NCBI GenBank assembly: GCA_030158485.1
Contig: JAOASS010000021.1
Location: forward strand, 1-64,000
Source: Pseudobdellovibrionaceae bacterium
Lineage (GTDB): Bacteria; Bdellovibrionota; Bdellovibrionia; Bdellovibrionales; Bdellovibrionaceae
Direction: 5' to 3'
DNA: 64,000 bases
Below are positions 8,083-18,500 of the stretch, in pieces (the first letter of the stretch is position 1; every line of letters starts with the position of its first letter). A model generated the notes under the pieces. It made no database searches, was not told the DNA's origin, and saw only the letters and a program-made list of their open reading frames with translations. Made by a program: the position numbers and the translations under genes.

Positions 8083-9084
8083 ATGAAAAAACTGATGTTA
8101 GGAATTGTCGCTATTTGCATGCTCGTGAGCGCGGCTCGTGCCGATAGTGGTTATTCGCAGCACACAAGGTATGAGCGAAATGAGAGCAAGCCTTTATCTA
8201 TCAGTGAATTTTTCTGCGCTGTCGCTGGTGGGACAGCAGCAGGCGTGATCATGAAAAGTGCAGGTGCTAACGATCCTTTTACGTTTTTAGGAGTACTTGT
8301 CGGCGGATTGATCGGCGCTGACTTTTGTAAATGGGTTCGTGATGATGTGAATATAGGTGCTCAATCCGCTGCTTTTAGAGCAGGTTTAGACAGCCCTGTG
8401 TGTAGCCAGAAATCTTGGCAAAGTCGTCATTACAAAGGAAATTTGAATATCATCAGTGAGAGTTGGAAAACAGGATCACATTATGATGCAGGGACGGATA
8501 ATATTTGTAAGCAATTTGAAACCACAATTTTTGAACACAGCGGAAAGTTTGTAGGTCGAACTCAGGCTTGGGCTTGCAAAAACAACGTGGGCAATTGGAT
8601 CGTGACTCATGAAAATTGGATTAACAAACAAAATGTTAAGACCTGTGGTTCATCGAGAATTGATTCAGGAGCTTACACCGGCCAGAGCCGCGTCGAAGCG
8701 CCGACTGAAATTAACACTCGTCATATTCGCGGAGTCTGGAGTTTAGAAAGATTTCGCCGCCATGTGAATGATTTAGGAACTGAGCGAGTTTTAAAATTGG
8801 CTCGCCGAACTGAATTTCCAGGTGAAGTTGAAGTGGGAATTCTAAAAGCACTTTCTGACGATGGCAGAGGTGTGATTATTTATTTTAGTCCCGAGCGACA
8901 AGTCGTTGTCGGAATTGATGATGTTGCAATCGAGTGCCGTGCAACTGATCTTTGTTACAATTCGGAAGTGACGACAAAAGATGGAATGGCAGGAAAACTT
9001 CAGTATGTTTTTAGAAATGGCGATGTTGTCATTAACGATTTAAAGCGTGGAATTAAAATGCGGCCAGCGAGTTATTTAAATTAA
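8083..9084 (+). CDS. Secreted glycine-zipper protein of unknown function
   Basis: I do not recognise a named family for the whole 333-residue protein. Residues 1-20 are a clear signal peptide ending ARA, so it is exported. Residues 43-84 form two small-residue-rich segments (AVAGGTAAGVIM and LGVLVGGLIGADF) resembling a glycine-zipper membrane pair. The rest is polar with paired cysteines. A C-terminal part ending LQYVFRNGDVVIND resembles the end of the next gene product (LILALYSNGDLLIRI), so the two are probably diverged paralogues. The ATG at 8083 has AGGAG upstream; a longer start at 8047 would bury the signal peptide. Confidence 0.75.
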   Translation: MKKLMLGIVAICMLVSAARADSGYSQHTRYERNESKPLSISEFFCAVAGGTAAGVIMKSAGANDPFTFLGVLVGGLIGADFCKWVRDDVNIGAQSAAFRAGLDSPVCSQKSWQSRHYKGNLNIISESWKTGSHYDAGTDNICKQFETTIFEHSGKFVGRTQAWACKNNVGNWIVTHENWINKQNVKTCGSSRIDSGAYTGQSRVEAPTEINTRHIRGVWSLERFRRHVNDLGTERVLKLARRTEFPGEVEVGILKALSDDGRGVIIYFSPERQVVVGIDDVAIECRATDLCYNSEVTTKDGMAGKLQYVFRNGDVVINDLKRGIKMRPASYLN

Positions 9085-9122
9085 GAATAAGTCGAATTTT
9101 TTTAAGAAGGAAGTAGACTGGT

Positions 9123-10106
9123 ATGAAAACAAAATCCATGAGCGCTTTTTTAACGCTATCAATTTTGACGGCCTCTGTTTCACAAGCAGGATTTAGTGAA
9201 TTCATTGGGCAAATCACAGGTGGAATTATTGGTGGTGTACTTTGTAATGAATTAGGAATTGGCAAAGGAAGCGGGCGAACGGCGGCTGTGGCTTTATGTG
9301 CTGTCGGTGGATCCATGATTGGCGGCGAAATCGGCCGAGACATGGACGAAAATGATGCTCGAGCTTTTGAAGAGTCTCAAAGAAGATCATTTGATGGTGA
9401 TTTGAATCGTGATTATGATTGGGATGGTAGACGATATGGTTCACGCACTGGAATCAGAGGGCGAATGCGTCCTATTGAGCAGGGCTACCACCGACAAACT
9501 CGTGAAGTTTGCCGAGAATATCAAAGTGTGACTTACCGCGGGGACAGAACTTCTCGTACCAAAAGTATCGTTTGCCAAAGGTTTGATGGAACATTTTATT
9601 CATTAGATGAAAGAAGCCTATTTATTCGAGGCCAGTTGATTGAGCGAGAAAGAACTCGGACTGAAGGTCCTTCGCAAGTCGGTTCTGACCGCAGGTTGCC
9701 TCCGCCACCCAATCGGATACCGCATGAATCATCACAAGAACGCCAATACAATAGGGAATATGATCAAGATATCAACCCAAGAAGATCCAATTTTTGCGAA
9801 GCTTGGGATTTTGATCAAGTCCGAAGAGGCGACAGGGTCTACACACGAAGTGGATATGCTGTGACTTATAGTGGAATGAATAGATCACGTCGTACGGTGA
9901 GCGTTAACAACCAAGGTATGAATCAAATTATACGTCTTGAAGACATTGGAATCACGGGTTGCCACTACAACATCAGGACGGGACGTCAAGTGGGCACTCG
10001 ATACGGAGAGCAGGGTTTGATCCTGGCTCTGTATTCGAACGGAGATTTACTTATTCGAATAAACGGCATGAATGAGATTTACACTGAAAGTGAAATTCAT
10101 TATTGA
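9123..10106 (+). CDS. Secreted glycine-zipper (17 kDa surface-antigen-like) protein
   Basis: The signal peptide (1-22, ending SQA) is followed by a two-segment glycine zipper (ITGGIIGGVLCNELGIG and AVGGSMIGGEIGRDMDE, about 31-76). The sequence GRDMDENDARAFEE is typical of 2TM glycine-zipper proteins related to rickettsial 17 kDa antigen. A polar Arg/Tyr-rich middle follows, then a C-terminal beta-rich region (GDRVYTRSGYAVTYSG; LYSNGDLLIRI). There is no lipobox cysteine. It is 38 nt after its probable paralogue and likely co-transcribed. The role is unknown; family members associate with the outer membrane. Confidence 0.75.
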   Translation: MKTKSMSAFLTLSILTASVSQAGFSEFIGQITGGIIGGVLCNELGIGKGSGRTAAVALCAVGGSMIGGEIGRDMDENDARAFEESQRRSFDGDLNRDYDWDGRRYGSRTGIRGRMRPIEQGYHRQTREVCREYQSVTYRGDRTSRTKSIVCQRFDGTFYSLDERSLFIRGQLIERERTRTEGPSQVGSDRRLPPPPNRIPHESSQERQYNREYDQDINPRRSNFCEAWDFDQVRRGDRVYTRSGYAVTYSGMNRSRRTVSVNNQGMNQIIRLEDIGITGCHYNIRTGRQVGTRYGEQGLILALYSNGDLLIRINGMNEIYTESEIHY

Positions 10107-10133
10107 AAGAGAAAAGAAGTAGCTTTTTAAGCT

Positions 10134-10781
10134 CTACTTCTTGGCTTCTGCTAAGTCTTTAAATTGATTGTAAGTCTTTTGCTGCTTATCTATTTCTTTT
10201 TGCCAGCGTGAAACTTCACCTTCATATCCGCGCTTTTTATTGCGCCATTCTGATTCTTGAGCATTCAAAGCTTTTAATCGATCGGCCACTTGTTTTTCCT
10301 GATCTTTCAAATTGAGACCACGTTGATCCCAAACTTTCTTTTCTTCAATCACTTGCGTTTGCTGGACTTTGTATGATTGCATGTTTTGATCACGCTTTGA
10401 TTTGTTTTCTTGGATTTTTGCGATCATGGCCTGTAGCTCTAAAATCTTTTTATCTTCCAGTGTGGATTTTGTTTCTTCATCTTTTAAAAGCTTCAAAAGA
10501 TCTTGATCACTTTTTTTAAGTCGTTGTTGATTTGTGGAATTTTCTTTAATTTGAGAAGCTACTTGCTTTTTTTGTTCTTCAACTTTTGATTTAGCTTTGT
10601 TTACTTCTTGAATATTTCCATCAACAATTTTAAGATTTTTTTTGTAATCTTCTAAGTTGGCTTTTGCATTTTCAAGATTTTCTTTAATTTTCGCAATACC
10701 ATCTTGAGCTGTCGATTTTGCATAAACAAGAGAACTTGCTACACATAATGCCGTAAGAGTTGAAAGTAGTTGTTTATTCAT
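10134..10781 (-). CDS. Periplasmic coiled-coil protein, last gene of the Glt-like cluster
   Basis: Residues 1-21 form a signal peptide ending VYA. Almost all of the remaining 190 residues are charged heptad-rich sequence (Lys/Glu/Gln with regular Leu/Ile), predicting a long coiled coil from about residue 27 to 210. There are no cysteines in the mature part and no enzymatic motif. It follows the TPR/coiled-coil gene by 18 nt with AGGAG ahead of the ATG, so it belongs to the same transcript. I infer a structural part in the periplasm, for example a spacer or scaffold of the motor complex, but no named homologue is recognisable. Confidence 0.7.
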   Translation of the reverse strand: MNKQLLSTLTALCVASSLVYAKSTAQDGIAKIKENLENAKANLEDYKKNLKIVDGNIQEVNKAKSKVEEQKKQVASQIKENSTNQQRLKKSDQDLLKLLKDEETKSTLEDKKILELQAMIAKIQENKSKRDQNMQSYKVQQTQVIEEKKVWDQRGLNLKDQEKQVADRLKALNAQESEWRNKKRGYEGEVSRWQKEIDKQQKTYNQFKDLAEAKK

Positions 10782-10799
10782 TGGAGCTCCTCATTAAAC

Positions 10800-12842
10800 T
10801 TATTTAGTATCTTCTTGTGCGCAGACGTTTTTTAAAGAGGACCTGAAGTGACCGATTTCGTCTTCCCAGATCTCACCTTTGAAACTCCATTGCATTTCTT
10901 TGTTTTTAGCTACTTTAAGTTGATCACGCTGTTCCTTGTTGACGTCTCCGCCAGCGGTTTGATAACGGATATGTTCACCGGCGCCTGCGTAAATTTCATA
11001 CTGAAGAACTTCGTTTTGATCTAAAAGATTTTTTAAATCATCCACCATTTTATCAAATCTTTTCTTCAAAGTATCTGAGGCCAGTAACCGCAAGCTTAAT
11101 TTGTCTTTTTCAAGTTTTTGAGAAGCAATATCACGAATGACTTTAACTTGATTGCGGGCTCTGTTAATGTTTGAGGATTCATACTTGAGTGCTGACAATG
11201 TTTTTACAAGCTGAGCTTCTTCAGTTAGTAATATTTCTTTGTTAGCTTTTGAATCGTTCATTTTAATACGAATCTCGGATAATGTTTTATTTGTATTATT
11301 TTGAAGTTTGAGAATATCTTTTTCACGTTGAATTAAGTTCAAAGTAATTTTATTAAAGTTGGATATTTCATCTTCATAGCTGTTAATATTTTCTTGAATA
11401 TTAACATAAGATGGATGCCGAGCCCATTCCACAATAAAAGATCGTGGCAGTCCGTCCACTTCTTTTTGTTCCGGAGATTTCAGCCAAGCTTTAACTGAAG
11501 AGTAATAATCGGCAGAATTTTTATGCGCTTGTTTATAAGCTCCTAGTTTGCCAAAAAGTGGACCGTATTTTCTGCCTAAGTTTTGTAATACTGCTTGAGC
11601 ATCACCAAACTGGCACAAATTCAAATAAGCCACTGTTCGCACTACGTAGGATTCTGGGTTGTAGGCATTTTTAAAAAAATCTGTGTGAAGTGAAAACATA
11701 TTTCCAGCGGCACCTTCAAAATCTTTTACTAGAATTTGTGACCAAGACTGTTCCACCATTCCTTGAAGCCAAAAATTCTGTGATTTATCAACTTCTAAGT
11801 AAGCTTGAAAAGCTTCTTTGAATTGATTTTTTTGGAAATGAATTCGTGCCCGTGTGATAGCGGCTAAAGTATGAATAGTATCTTCTTTTGTTGTGCGTTT
11901 AAGAACTTGCTCAAACAGCTGGGCCGCTTTTTCAATTTGTCCTTGGCGGTAATTAAAAAGTCCTGAAATAAAAAGAGCATCGCTGTAGTAAGAAGACTTT
12001 TCAGGAATCAGTGTGACCGCATCTTCGACTTGCCCTAGATTTCCTTGTTCCAAATAGTGTTTAGCGCGGTAAAAATTGTAATCATCATTTGAGCTCACAT
12101 CGATATCATTTTGTTGAACAAGAGGTTCGATTTCTTTTACATCATAGTAATCAAGTAGCTTGATATGACTGACAAGTTGTTGAACTGCTAATTGTTTGAG
12201 GTCTTTGTCTGAACTTTCTTTTGCAACGGAGTAGAGGGAATTTCTAAACTCTTTTGGTAAACCTAATTTTCTAGCAGCCTCAGCGTAATGATACAAAGCT
12301 TCTGTCCGAACAGATTTGTCATTCAGAAGTTCTGAAAGAATGGGCAGTGCCATATCATTATTTTGATGAATCTGAAGGAAAATAAGTCCTTCGATCAGCT
12401 TGTATTCATTGCTTGTGAATTGCTTAATATCTTTTAATATTGTGCTGGACTCATTTAATACGGGATCACTGATCTCTTTTAATTCTTTTATGTTGGGAAC
12501 CTTTGATATTGTTTGGGGCGACACAAATATCGTGGCCGTTTTGACAGTTTCAGGTTGAGCTTTTTTTGTATCGTATGAAAGTATCTGAACTTCTTGAGCT
12601 TTTTTAAAAGCAGCTGTTGTCTGTTGAGGAGTATTGATTGGTGCCAGATCTTTCACATTTTCTTTTAAAGTTCTTTCTTCACCCACTTTTAATCTTGGTA
12701 GGCGAGCGTTTGGGACTGCATCATAAGTTGCAACTCCTGAAGACTTTATTTTCATACCACTGGCACGCGATCCAGATGAAACCACATCTAAATCGGCAGC
12801 TAAAGCAGTTGAAGTTAATATTGTAAGAACCAGAAGTTTCAT
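10800..12842 (-). CDS. Periplasmic TPR / coiled-coil protein of the Glt-like cluster
   Basis: This is a 680-residue exported protein with signal peptide MKLLVLTILTSTALA. The middle (about 140-440) is made of helical repeat pairs of TPR type, for example ALFISGLFNYRQGQIEKAAQLFEQVLKR. The C-terminal third is coiled coil and ends with the segment WSFKGEIWEDEIGHF followed by a lone Cys. TPR proteins of this kind occur in Myxococcus gliding (glt) clusters as periplasmic scaffolds. The start is the ATG at 12842 with GGAG 6 nt upstream; a TTG at 12854 overlaps that site and is unlikely. Exact correspondence to a particular Glt subunit is not assignable by eye. Confidence 0.72.
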   Translation of the reverse strand: MKLLVLTILTSTALAADLDVVSSGSRASGMKIKSSGVATYDAVPNARLPRLKVGEERTLKENVKDLAPINTPQQTTAAFKKAQEVQILSYDTKKAQPETVKTATIFVSPQTISKVPNIKELKEISDPVLNESSTILKDIKQFTSNEYKLIEGLIFLQIHQNNDMALPILSELLNDKSVRTEALYHYAEAARKLGLPKEFRNSLYSVAKESSDKDLKQLAVQQLVSHIKLLDYYDVKEIEPLVQQNDIDVSSNDDYNFYRAKHYLEQGNLGQVEDAVTLIPEKSSYYSDALFISGLFNYRQGQIEKAAQLFEQVLKRTTKEDTIHTLAAITRARIHFQKNQFKEAFQAYLEVDKSQNFWLQGMVEQSWSQILVKDFEGAAGNMFSLHTDFFKNAYNPESYVVRTVAYLNLCQFGDAQAVLQNLGRKYGPLFGKLGAYKQAHKNSADYYSSVKAWLKSPEQKEVDGLPRSFIVEWARHPSYVNIQENINSYEDEISNFNKITLNLIQREKDILKLQNNTNKTLSEIRIKMNDSKANKEILLTEEAQLVKTLSALKYESSNINRARNQVKVIRDIASQKLEKDKLSLRLLASDTLKKRFDKMVDDLKNLLDQNEVLQYEIYAGAGEHIRYQTAGGDVNKEQRDQLKVAKNKEMQWSFKGEIWEDEIGHFRSSLKNVCAQEDTK

Positions 12843-12875
12843 GATGAGCTCCAAAAAGTAAAAAAATATTTTAAA

Positions 12876-13643
12876 CTATTTATTGTTTTCGCCCCACCAA
12901 GAAAAAATTGATAAACCGATTATAAGTGAAGTGTCGTTGATTGATTTTGATCCAGCGTCGGCTCGGGTCTTAAAGTTGATTTGTTTTTGCGAACTGACCG
13001 TATTGACAAAATCGACTTTAATCGCAGCGAGTCTGTTAAAGTAAAACTGCTGGGTGATACCTAGACTGTAACCTAAAGCTGAAGCTTTTTCGGACTTTTC
13101 TTGTCCCGTGGGGGATGTTCCCACGTAGTATTTTCTTTCATAATCAAAATGACCTACACCAAATGAAAGCCCCATATCAAAATGGATAATCTTTTTATCC
13201 ATCACTGACATTTTTGCGTAAATCGGGAACCAAAGACCACTGATAACCGCTTTACCTTTTGCTTCATTCACTTTAGGGCCGCCTCCTAAAGAAGTGATGT
13301 CTTTGAATGAACGACTATCTGAAAAATTTGTCGTTAGATAGGTTCCTTCAAGGCCCCAAGTTTCGTTAAAAAAATATCCGACAGACGCTCCTAAATAGGA
13401 ACCTGTATAATAGGGGTCATTGATTGTTTGCCCCAGATGAGCTGTTCCGTAGAATCTTTTAGCTTTTGAAAAAGCACGATTTTGAACCACACTAAAATCA
13501 TCATCTTTTGCGGCCCAGTATTTTTGCTCAAGAGCTTTGACATCCAGTTTATCACTTCCTGATTGGCCAAACGTTTGTGTCGGTAACAAACTTAATGCGA
13601 TCAATAGCGACGCGGCCTGGAGGGTGATTCGAAGTGTTTTCAT
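12876..13643 (-). CDS. Outer-membrane beta-barrel protein (GltA/GltB-like position)
   Basis: After a signal peptide (about 1-27, ending TFG) and a polar linker, residues from about 65 to the end alternate hydrophobic and polar residues in strands such as YLGASVGYFFNETWGLEGTY and IHFDMGLSFGVGHFDY. This matches small eight-stranded barrels found in delta-type proteobacteria. It ends with a short hydrophilic tail. The ATG at 13643 follows AGGAG by 8 nt; an upstream ATG at 13667 is less likely. In Myxococcus, barrels of the glt locus connect the periplasmic bridge to the surface adhesin, and the operon position suggests the same job here. Confidence 0.75.
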   Translation of the reverse strand: MKTLRITLQAASLLIALSLLPTQTFGQSGSDKLDVKALEQKYWAAKDDDFSVVQNRAFSKAKRFYGTAHLGQTINDPYYTGSYLGASVGYFFNETWGLEGTYLTTNFSDSRSFKDITSLGGGPKVNEAKGKAVISGLWFPIYAKMSVMDKKIIHFDMGLSFGVGHFDYERKYYVGTSPTGQEKSEKASALGYSLGITQQFYFNRLAAIKVDFVNTVSSQKQINFKTRADAGSKSINDTSLIIGLSIFSWWGENNK

Positions 13644-13675
13644 GTTGTGGTCTCCTGTTACTTTCATGGCAAAAT

Positions 13676-15100
13676 TTAATTCGTGCTTTTAAATAAAAAT
13701 GGGTAAGTGACAATGACTTTCGTTCCACCAGTTGGGGCGGGGAAGTTCCATTTTGCGACTCGGTTCAAAATACAACCTTCAACAGTGTTATCTTTCATTG
13801 TTGATTCTGTAATATTTTGTGTTTCAACGGCCCCTTGTCCGCCGATGGTGAATTTGACGGAAACTTTACCACCTAAATCTTTTCGAGATGAAAGTTGTCG
13901 TTCGTAGCAAGCTAAAATATGGCCTATTTGTTTTTTAATATATTCTGCGATGATATCTCGATCAAGACCGCCGGAAACTTCACCTTCATCTTCGATTAAG
14001 CCAACGCCGCCAAGTCCTGTTTTTCCAGCCACTAAACCACCCAGTCCCGCGAGGTTGCGCCCCCCACCTTTACCAACAGTATTGACACCGAAACCGTTAC
14101 CTTTTGAATCTGCTCCCCAGTCCTTACCAGACACGTTTTCTTTACCTAAAGCAGAAAGGGCTCGTCCAGAAGGCCCAGAACCAGCGACTACGCCTTGTTG
14201 AACAATGATATTTTTAGAAGCAATCGCTCCGGCTGAAACTTTTCCAACAAGTTGAGATATTCGACCAGCACTAAAAGATTTAAGCAATCCGCCCACTTTT
14301 CCGCCACCACCAGCCACTTTTTTTTGTTCTGTTTGTTCGATGACTTGTGCTTTTTTTTCTGCTTGTTTGCGATTTTTGAGTTGGTCAATTTTAACAATCA
14401 TTTTTTGTGGTTCTTTGGGTATGACGGCCACAATTTGATCTTGAGATTGAGGAGTTAAAATAAAAAGCAGTCCTAATACCAAACAGATACTCAGAGTAAT
14501 AACAAGTGGCTTTTTAGTTTCTTCGTCAAGAAATTCATTCTTTGCCATTTTTGCAAGTGAAGTGGCATCAGCTAAATTGACTGTTTTTTGTTGAACAACG
14601 TAATTTTCAAAACTTTGCTTGATCCATGAAGCTGATTTTTGAACAGGAATCTGAATTGCCGGAGAACATTCTGTTAACGAAAAGGATTCGTTCATTTCAG
14701 AAACTTGGCTTCTCATGAATTGACCTTGAAAAGTCAGAACAAAAAGCTGACAAGTTTTGGATCCGTCTGTTGGACTTGAGAAGCTTTCAAAAGCTTGAAG
14801 GTTATCATAATTTTTTTGAACAATTTCGAACTCAATAACACTTTGATCAAAAATTATTTTAGTTCCAGTACTAACTTGGCAGGTTTTATTATTTTCTACT
14901 CGCTGAGAGTTGACATCAACATAGATCCAGCCTTTTTCTGTTAATTGAAAAACGCCCTCAAAAGGCATAAGGCTTTGATCGATTGAACTAATTCCCGAAA
15001 TTCGAGATGTTCCAAATGTGCATGGTGATTGGCTTGGTTTGACTTTCCAAACTTTTTGAACACCATCTTGTCTTAACTGCTTTACGATCAGTGTCTTCAT
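13676..15100 (-). CDS. FHA-like / TM / AgmX-PglI C-terminal domain protein (GltG-like)
   Basis: This 474-residue single-pass protein has three parts. Residues 1-95 look like an FHA fold (CTFGTSRISG, then a Gly-Trp-x-x-x-Asp strand and ENN turn), though the phosphopeptide-binding residues are not clearly conserved. A membrane helix spans about 198-216. A Gly-rich periplasmic linker follows. Residues from about 380 match the AgmX/PglI C-terminal domain: IAEYIKKQIGHILACYERQL, a V-x-FTIGGQG strand and WNFPAPTGG, which is TonB-like. In Myxococcus GltG has FHA-TM-TonB organisation and links the inner-membrane motor to the outer membrane. AAAGGGG lies just upstream of the ATG. Confidence 0.85.
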   Translation of the reverse strand: MKTLIVKQLRQDGVQKVWKVKPSQSPCTFGTSRISGISSIDQSLMPFEGVFQLTEKGWIYVDVNSQRVENNKTCQVSTGTKIIFDQSVIEFEIVQKNYDNLQAFESFSSPTDGSKTCQLFVLTFQGQFMRSQVSEMNESFSLTECSPAIQIPVQKSASWIKQSFENYVVQQKTVNLADATSLAKMAKNEFLDEETKKPLVITLSICLVLGLLFILTPQSQDQIVAVIPKEPQKMIVKIDQLKNRKQAEKKAQVIEQTEQKKVAGGGGKVGGLLKSFSAGRISQLVGKVSAGAIASKNIIVQQGVVAGSGPSGRALSALGKENVSGKDWGADSKGNGFGVNTVGKGGGRNLAGLGGLVAGKTGLGGVGLIEDEGEVSGGLDRDIIAEYIKKQIGHILACYERQLSSRKDLGGKVSVKFTIGGQGAVETQNITESTMKDNTVEGCILNRVAKWNFPAPTGGTKVIVTYPFLFKSTN

Positions 15101-15117
15101 GAGGCCCCTTTAAACAT

Positions 15118-15378
15118 TTATTTCACGTAAAAACTAGAATCCCGAATCCGACTATCCATGTCTTTTTTGACATCATAAAGAGGTAAAAATTGAATACCTC
15201 TTTTTTGTACGAGAAACGCTCCGTCGGGATTGCGAATAGTGCCTTTTAAACTCATCTCACCGAAGTTAACTTCTTGAACTTTTCGGATAGTACGCTTTTT
15301 AGACTGAGCGAAGGATTGACAACAAAGTGTCATAACGAAAATGCAAAGACTCAAATTGCGACTTTTGAAAATATCCAT
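15118..15378 (-). CDS. Small secreted protein of the Glt-like cluster
   Basis: An 86-residue product has a signal peptide ending CQSFA near residue 24 and a 60-residue polar mature part (FGEMSLKGTIRNPDGAFLVQ). There is no known domain. AAGGAG precedes the ATG. It lies 17 nt before the FHA/AgmX gene and after a 146-nt gap holding a conserved 19-bp motif, so it heads the second half of the cluster. It is probably a small periplasmic accessory subunit. Confidence 0.7.
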   Translation of the reverse strand: MDIFKSRNLSLCIFVMTLCCQSFAQSKKRTIRKVQEVNFGEMSLKGTIRNPDGAFLVQKRGIQFLPLYDVKKDMDSRIRDSSFYVK

Positions 15379-15448
15379 AGGAATGAACTCCTTCCTCTAA
15401 GTTTACGGCATAATCAGATATAAAAATGAGCTAAAAATCCACTTTGTT

Positions 15449-15467
15449 CAAATTGGGACAAGCTAAG
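15449..15467 (-). promoter_or_regulatory. 19-bp motif shared with the vWA-gene upstream region
   Basis: On the minus strand the sequence is CTTAGCTTGTCCCAATTTG. It matches 17 of 19 positions of a motif upstream of the vWA lipoprotein gene at 22935-22953, in the same orientation. It lies about 70 bp upstream of the start of the small secreted protein gene. It may be a promoter element or activator site common to both halves of the gliding-like cluster. No consistent -10 hexamer follows at 17 bp in both cases. Confidence 0.45.
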
Positions 15468-15524
15468 AATATGATTTAATTGAATTATTTAGAAAGTGTC
15501 GAACTTTTGATGATCTTGATGCGA

Positions 15525-18500
15525 TTATTTTTTATAACTATTTAAAAATTCGATCTTTTTTTCGATCCATTTTTTTTGTTCAGAATCTTCGGCTAATACC
15601 AGAGCTTTTTTATACGAGTCTTGAGCTTTTGGTAATTCGGGTTTATCGACTTCGAATACTTTTGCTAAGTAAAGCCAAGCCGGTAAAGTATTTTTAAGAG
15701 AAGAACTTGTAATAGTTGTCACAGCACGTTCTGGATCGCCAGATTTATTAAGTGATTCAGCGTAGACCATAACCAAATTCAAGTTTTGTAGATCTAATTT
15801 TGAAAATTGACTTAAGATGTCTTTCACAGTTAACCAGTTCCCAGTCGAAGCCGCTTGAACAGCTTCAACCGCTTTTAAATCTGTTGTTGAAATTTGACTT
15901 TTATAAAGTTTTAAAAATTCAGGTTGAGCCGCTGTCCAGCCGTCAAGTTGTGCAATTAAGCGAGCTTTTTGGTAATTGAAGACATCATTAAATTGAGAAA
16001 TTTTAAGTGATTTTTCATTCAGCCACAGGGCTTTGTCTTTGAATCCTTGTTTGTCACTGGCAATAGATAAGTAAAAAAGACCCCATGCCCTATGAGCGGG
16101 AGTATCAGTTAAGTTTAAAGCTTCGCTTTCAAGAACTTTCCAGTTTTGTGAAAGAAAGCAATTGCCTAAAAGTTCTGGACGATTTTTTAATTCTTTATCT
16201 TTTTTGAAAGATTCAACCGAGCAGATTGGTTTTTTATTCGTATAAAGATTCCATTTTCCATCTGCCGACCAGTTGTCTGGAATAAAGACAGCAAGACTTT
16301 CAGGATTAAGTTCATAAAAGGCAAGGGGAGCCGTTTGCTCTGGACGCAAGTCGGCCCATAAAGTCTGAGAGCGGCCTGGAGTTGACTTTTTATTTAGATC
16401 TAAAATTGCTTTTTTATTTTCAGACTGTTTATCTTCAATTGGTTTTGTGATTTTTAAAAGTTCAGCTTTTAAAGCGTCTTGATCTTCTTTGGCCAAAGTG
16501 GAAGGTAAGTCCATTGACTGTAAAGAAGTCACAAAATTATCATAACTTCGATCAAGGCCTTCTAGAATCTGCAAAAGTAGAACGGGGTCGTTTGTCATTT
16601 TGGCCGAAGAATTATAAGCCGTCAGCGCTTTATCAAGTTTGTCAGTTTTAATATTTAACACAATTGAAAGTCGATCTTCTTTTGTTGTTTTAACACTTTG
16701 AGAAATGAGTTCTTGTTCGAGGACACGCGCTTGTATGTAACGAGCTTCAGCCCTGTGTCCCATGTCGATGTCTCGGCTCATGATCTGAGTTGCGCTTTGA
16801 AAAGCTTGTGTCCATTTTTTGTTATCTAAATGCTGACGAGATATTTTTGTTAAGTACTGTGTGCTGAGGGGTTCCACACCCTGTGACAAAAGCAATTGTT
16901 CAAATTGTTTATATTCTGTAGAATTCTTTTCTTGGGATGTAAAAGTTGATAAGTAACGATCTTGCAACTTTCGTTTGTCACTGCCTGAAGTCGAATTCAT
17001 AATGGCTTTCAAAATTTGCCGTGCTTCAGGTCCTTGTTTTTGTAAAATATGAAGCTCAACAATAAAGTCTTGTAACTTTCTTTTATTATCTCCTGAGGCT
17101 GATTTTATCATTTGCTGATAAACGATGAGCGACTGTTGAATACGTCCCGCATCTAAATAGGCTTGGGCGGCTTCTTTCAGAGCGTCTGCACACCGTTTGT
17201 CGTCTGGATACTGCTTCACAAAATCAAGTGATAAGTCAGCACCTTTGACGATAAAGCCGTCACTGTAGGCAAGGGAAAGTGATTGCCACAAAGCTTCTTT
17301 TGAAAGTTTAGATTCTGGATGAGTTTTTCTAAACTCAATCAATTTTTCAGAAGTCACAATTTTGGGTTGAGAATTAAGAGCACTTTGAATTTCAGAATAA
17401 TGAGCTTCTTCATAGATTTTCTGAAGAGATTTTTTTCGATCTAAACTGTCGGCTTCTTTTGAATAATGGCCTGCAATTTTTTTAAGTTCGGAATAATCTT
17501 TTCTAGAGTTATAAATATCAAGCATTAGATCTTGAGATTTGATACGAACTTCTTTATTTGTTTTTTGAGCAACAAGTGGGATCAAATATTTTTCAGCCTC
17601 AAGATCTTTATTCGCTTCGTATTCAGCTAATGCCAATTGTAATTGGACGGGAAGGGCATGGACCCCTTTAGGGTACTTCTCTAGATATATAAATGAAAGT
17701 TGACGGATGCGGTCTTGCTTAAATTTAGTTTTTTCTTTTTCAATTGATTTTTGAACTGAATAAAGTGACGCATAGTGAGAGTCGTGAGTCATGTTGGGTT
17801 CAGTCGAAGTTTGCCCCACTTTTTCGTATTGTGTGCTGGCTTCATCAAGCAGTCCTTGTTGAAACAGTAGTTCCGCTAAAGCATAACGTGTTTTAAAGTC
17901 TGGTTTATCGGGATCATCACCTTTTAAAACAAGGCGCAAAGCTTTTTCTGTTAATTTGGAAAACTCAGCATGACTTTTATTTTTTAACCAAATATCCCAC
18001 CACTTTTTAGCAATTTCTAAACTGGTTCTTCGAAAATCATTTTCACAAGATTCTGTTGCCCAAGTGAGTTCCTGTCTGGCTTTCCAAACTGAATCAAGAT
18101 CACAAAGTAGACTGCCTTCTTCTAAATTCTTTATGACATCTTCACGTTTTTTTAACACTTCGTTAGCCTCTACTAATATCATATGGGCTTTGAGACGATA
18201 GGAATGTGTTTTTTCATTTTTTAAAAACTCATTTAAAAACGTATGGATTTCTTTTTCTCGAGAATAAGATTGGTAAAGCTTTGCTGTGTTGATCATGGCT
18301 TGGCCTAATTCTTCAGCAGAAGCTATTTTTTTAAAGAATCCGTAAACATCTTCTCCTTTAATTTTATCTGCGATAAATAAGACTAAGTCTCGTAAAGCTT
18401 CTTGTCGTAAATAAAGGCGGCGAGTTTGATCAGTTGAAAGAGGATTTTTTTCGACGACTTCAATCAGTTTATCGATTGCTTGATCTGACAACTTCATATT

